Source: Bacterioplanes sp.
Lineage (GTDB): Bacteria; Pseudomonadota; Gammaproteobacteria; Pseudomonadales; Oceanobacteraceae
Direction: 5' to 3'
Length of the DNA stretch: 35,888 bases
NCBI GenBank assembly: GCA_014859445.1
Contig: JACUUC010000027.1
Coordinates: 1 to 35,888 of the forward strand
Translations under genes and position numbers: made by a program
Notes under the pieces: model-generated
What the model was told of the DNA's origin: nothing
Seen by the model: the letters and a program-made list of their open reading frames with translations, nothing else
The model's database searches: none
Part shown: piece after piece, positions 33,785-35,888 of the stretch
Position numbering within the stretch: position 1 is the stretch's first letter
Layout: every line of letters starts with the position of its first letter

Positions 33785-34549
33785 CTACTCAATGTGCAAA
33801 TAACGATCGATCCAAGCACTCACCGTTGCCGCGACGTATTCCGCATCCGCAGGTTTACGTAACAAATGATCGGCATCATCCAACGAAATAAAACTTTTCG
33901 GATGCTTTGCTTGGCTGAAGATTTTGCCCGCTTCGGTAATATTCACGGTGTCGTCTACCGGTGAATGAAAAACCAATAATGCCTTATTTAGCTGTTTGAT
34001 TTTGACGGCCAAATCCAGTTCGCGAATGTCATCCAAAAAGTGTTTTTTAATAGTAAATACACGCCCCATTAAATTCACTTCGGCAACGCCTTGTTGATCG
34101 ATCGTTTGCACATGCTCGGCAAAGTTATGCGCCACATGAGCCGGAGCCGCTGGCGCGCCAATCGTAACAATCGCTTTGGCTTCCGGAATATGCTCCGCCG
34201 CGGCCAACACCGCCGCACCGCCTAAACTGTGTCCAATCAACATTAAAGGGGCCTGATAATGCGTGCGTAAAAAATCCGCTGCCGCAATTAAATCCTCAAC
34301 ATTTGAGGAAAAATTGGTGTTGGCAAAATCACCATCCGAATTACCCAAGCCGGTAAAATCAAAGCGCAATGTGGCAAATCCATGCTGAGCAAGTTGCCGC
34401 GCAATGCGCGATGCCGCGCCTATGTCTTTACCGCAGGTGAAACAATGAGCGAACAACACATAACCTTTTGCTACCTGCTCCGGTAACTCTAATGAGCCCG
34501 CCAGTAAATGGCCCTCATTATTTCTGAATTCAATCTTCTTACGTGCCAT
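33785..34549 (-). CDS. Alpha/beta hydrolase (OsmC-associated type)
   Basis: 254 residues. S108 in GHSLGG is the nucleophile; D is in the HSPVDDTV segment and H in LDDADHLL. The N-terminal [16 protein letters not shown] and [13 protein letters not shown] are characteristic of the hydrolase often fused or linked to OsmC-like proteins; no OsmC domain or gene is next to it. An AGGAG site is 8 bp before the ATG. It probably acts on small ester or thioester bonds; not assignable further. Confidence 0.86.
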   Translation of the reverse strand: MARKKIEFRNNEGHLLAGSLELPEQVAKGYVLFAHCFTCGKDIGAASRIARQLAQHGFATLRFDFTGLGNSDGDFANTNFSSNVEDLIAAADFLRTHYQAPLMLIGHSLGGAAVLAAAEHIPEAKAIVTIGAPAAPAHVAHNFAEHVQTIDQQGVAEVNLMGRVFTIKKHFLDDIRELDLAVKIKQLNKALLVFHSPVDDTVNITEAGKIFSQAKHPKSFISLDDADHLLRKPADAEYVAATVSAWIDRYLHIE

Positions 34550-34630
34550 GCAATATTCTCCTCACAGATAACAGCGATGATTTCATCGGATTGAGCGTGA
34601 TATGATCGTGTTTTTCGGCTGGGCAGCTCG

Positions 34631-35416
34631 ATGTCGTCTACTCCTCCCCCCTCGCAACCCGATCGTAATTTCAACGATTTGACGCAGCGTTTCCAACGCA
34701 CCATTTACGACACTCCCCGCGGACAACTGCGGCTCATGGCGTTGCGCCAAGACTTTTCCGACCTCGCCATTCCGCTCAACAACGCCCGAGTGTTGGACAT
34801 CGGCGGTGGCCAAGGCCAATTCAGTTTGGAACTCGCTCAGCAAGGCGCTCAAATCCATTTAGGTGACATTTCCGAGGCCATGCTGGCGGTTGCTATCGTT
34901 CGCTTCCAAGAGGCCCAGCTGCCTCTCAATGCATTGCCGTGTCGCGTACAAGACGTGCAGACCGTTTTTCCTGGTAGCTACGACATCGTACTCAACCATG
35001 CCGTACTGGAGTGGCTGGAGCGACCGTTTGAGGCACTGCCATTACTGTGCGACAAAGTGGCTGAAAACGGCTGGCTATCCTTACTGTTTTACAACAAACA
35101 CGGTCATCAGTGGCGACAACTCATGAATGGTCGTACTCACGCCCCTGCCAGCGCCAATCCGCATTTGCGCCACAACGGCAATGCACCTCAACATCCACTC
35201 GATCCGATCGAGATTGAACAGCATCTCGACGCATTGGGGTTCCGCGTGCAGCGTTGGCGCGGGATTCGTTGCATTCACGACCACATGCATCAAAAAATTC
35301 GCCAGCGCATTGGCCAAGAGGCCGTCAATCAAGCGGATTTAGCCTTTGGCCTACAAGAGCCTTACCGTCAGCTCGGGCGGTATGTGCATTTTCTCGCACA
35401 ACGAGTGCCTTCGTGA
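34631..35416 (+). CDS. cmoM: tRNA 5-carboxymethoxyuridine methyltransferase
   Basis: 261 residues of the CmoM (formerly SmtA) family, which methylates cmo5U at tRNA position 34 to mcmo5U. Match points: DRNFNDLTQRFQRTIYDTPRGQLR, the SAM motif RVLDIGGGQGQFSLELAQQGAQIHLGDIS, NHAVLEWLERP and LSLLFYNKHG, then a conserved GIRCIHDHMHQK...QEPYRQLGRYVHFLA tail. It starts 81 bp from the divergent hydrolase. Its 3' end overlaps the small exported protein by 49 bp. Confidence 0.93.
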   Translation: MSSTPPPSQPDRNFNDLTQRFQRTIYDTPRGQLRLMALRQDFSDLAIPLNNARVLDIGGGQGQFSLELAQQGAQIHLGDISEAMLAVAIVRFQEAQLPLNALPCRVQDVQTVFPGSYDIVLNHAVLEWLERPFEALPLLCDKVAENGWLSLLFYNKHGHQWRQLMNGRTHAPASANPHLRHNGNAPQHPLDPIEIEQHLDALGFRVQRWRGIRCIHDHMHQKIRQRIGQEAVNQADLAFGLQEPYRQLGRYVHFLAQRVPS

Positions 35417-35583
35417 CGCTCATGCAATACCGGCATCACGCTCAACGCGTCAACCGCATGATCTTCTGCCACAGAGGATGTTTGAGCCTGCCATGGCGAT
35501 GGTCCTTGTTTTTTACCAAACGCCAACGCCGGCGAGCTGATTAATAACAGACAAACAACACGAATCAATATGGATTTCATCAT
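35368..35583 (-). CDS. Small exported protein of unknown function
   Basis: 71 residues from the ATG at 35583, set by an AGGA site 7 bp upstream (a second ATG follows immediately). A clear Sec signal peptide, MMKSILIRVVCLLLISSPALA, predicts a mature product of about 50 residues starting FGKKQGPSPWQ. It has one Cys late in the chain (RCARKCTY, two in total). It is embedded antisense in the cmoM 3' end over 49 bp, which tempers confidence, but the signal peptide and ribosome site argue for a real gene. Confidence 0.6.
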   Translation of the reverse strand: MMKSILIRVVCLLLISSPALAFGKKQGPSPWQAQTSSVAEDHAVDALSVMPVLHERHEGTRCARKCTYRPS

Positions 35584-35616
35584 GGGATATTCCTCAATGA
35601 GTGACATTGAGTGTAT

Positions 35617-35833
35617 TAAACGCCCACAGCATTAAAATATAAAATCAATTATTTTTAAGTAGGCAATAGCTTAAGGCTATTATTGAGAGAGTATGTCCAC
35701 AACGAAATCATTAGGCATGACGAAATATGTGGTCAATCACGGACAATGAATATGACCCGCGCAGCAACAAATTAGGTATGGATGGAAGTGGCGCAATAAC
35801 AGAAAAACAAGAAGGGGATCGGAGAGAAGAAAT
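35617..35833. other. AT-rich intergenic region with a hairpin
   Basis: 217 bp between the small exported protein and the tRNA with no supported gene. AATAGC (35665-35670), TTAAG, GCTATT (35676-35681) is a perfect 6 bp stem. The region should hold the exported protein's promoter and the tRNA terminator, but neither is clear. Confidence 0.5.
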
Positions 35834-35888
35834 TGGCGCGCTCGGGAGGATTCGAACCTCCGACCGCCTGGTTCGTAGCCAGGTACTC
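35834..35888 (-). tRNA. tRNA-Arg (anticodon ACG), partial
   Basis: The 3' 55 bases of a tRNA run off the window edge. Read on the minus strand: anticodon stem CCTGG, loop CTACGAA with anticodon ACG, stem CCAGG, variable loop, T-arm GGAGG-TTCGAAT-CCTCC, acceptor strand CGAGCGC, discriminator G and an encoded CCA ending at 35834. The D arm and 5' acceptor lie beyond 35888. Confidence 0.95.

Noticed and set aside
1-35888. CRISPR arrays, prophage or large biosynthetic cluster
   Set aside because: No regularly spaced repeats, phage structural genes or multi-domain synthases are visible anywhere in the window.

Overview
The window looks like chromosomal DNA of a marine-type gammaproteobacterium, probably near the Oceanospirillales/Pseudomonadales. 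The evidence is an epd-pgk-fba gene order, CmoM, DapC with an overlapping sufE, QmcA/NfeD, standalone EAL and GGDEF proteins, and lipid or hydrocarbon type enzymes (secreted lipase-like hydrolase, membrane desaturase, Baeyer-Villiger monooxygenase) next to AraC regulators. The species cannot be named from this sequence.

Region 1-2130 is the tail of an integron cassette array. It holds an IS21-like transposon end (1-54), attC-like recombination sites (55-124, 464-590, about 1342-1410, perhaps 2036-2127), an HNH nuclease cassette, an intact yoeB/yefM toxin-antitoxin pair running against the array, a decayed Phd-type antitoxin, a frameshifted ccdB and a small unknown ORF. Both minus-strand toxin genes end inside an attC core site. 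No integron integrase is visible.

Region 2130-6470 has a two-gene operon of a membrane-anchored unknown protein and a secreted lipase-like hydrolase, then a divergent AraC regulator/fatty acid desaturase pair. Region 6480-11230 is a heavy-metal RND efflux module: a His/Cys-rich small exported protein, a periplasmic adaptor and a CzcA/CusA-type pump, with no outer-membrane factor. Region 11219-19230 is housekeeping: RluA-type pseudouridine synthase, DUF3592-like membrane protein, EAL phosphodiesterase, a four-gene operon qmcA-nfeD-yqaA-tag, an alpha/beta hydrolase, and dapC-sufE.

Region 19235-23924 is a complete four-gene tripartite exporter (TolC-like lipoprotein, MacA-like adaptor, separate ATPase and permease). 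Region 24011-27527 is the epd-pgk-fba central carbon operon, with a bidirectional terminator after fba and hairpins between pgk and fba. Region 27658-33676 has a zinc-ribbon methyltransferase, a beta-barrel outer-membrane protein, a glutathionyl-hydroquinone reductase, and a divergent monooxygenase/AraC pair sharing a strong palindrome, followed by a diguanylate cyclase. Region 33785-35888 has an alpha/beta hydrolase, cmoM, a small exported protein and the 3' part of a tRNA-Arg(ACG).

The chromosome here is tightly packed. Five convergent gene pairs overlap at their 3' ends, by 4 to 49 bp. I did not find a large uncharacterised defence or biosynthetic system. The best candidates for new biology are the integron toxin graveyard with IS-like ends at attC sites, the lipase plus unknown membrane partner operon, and the two AraC-controlled oxidation modules.
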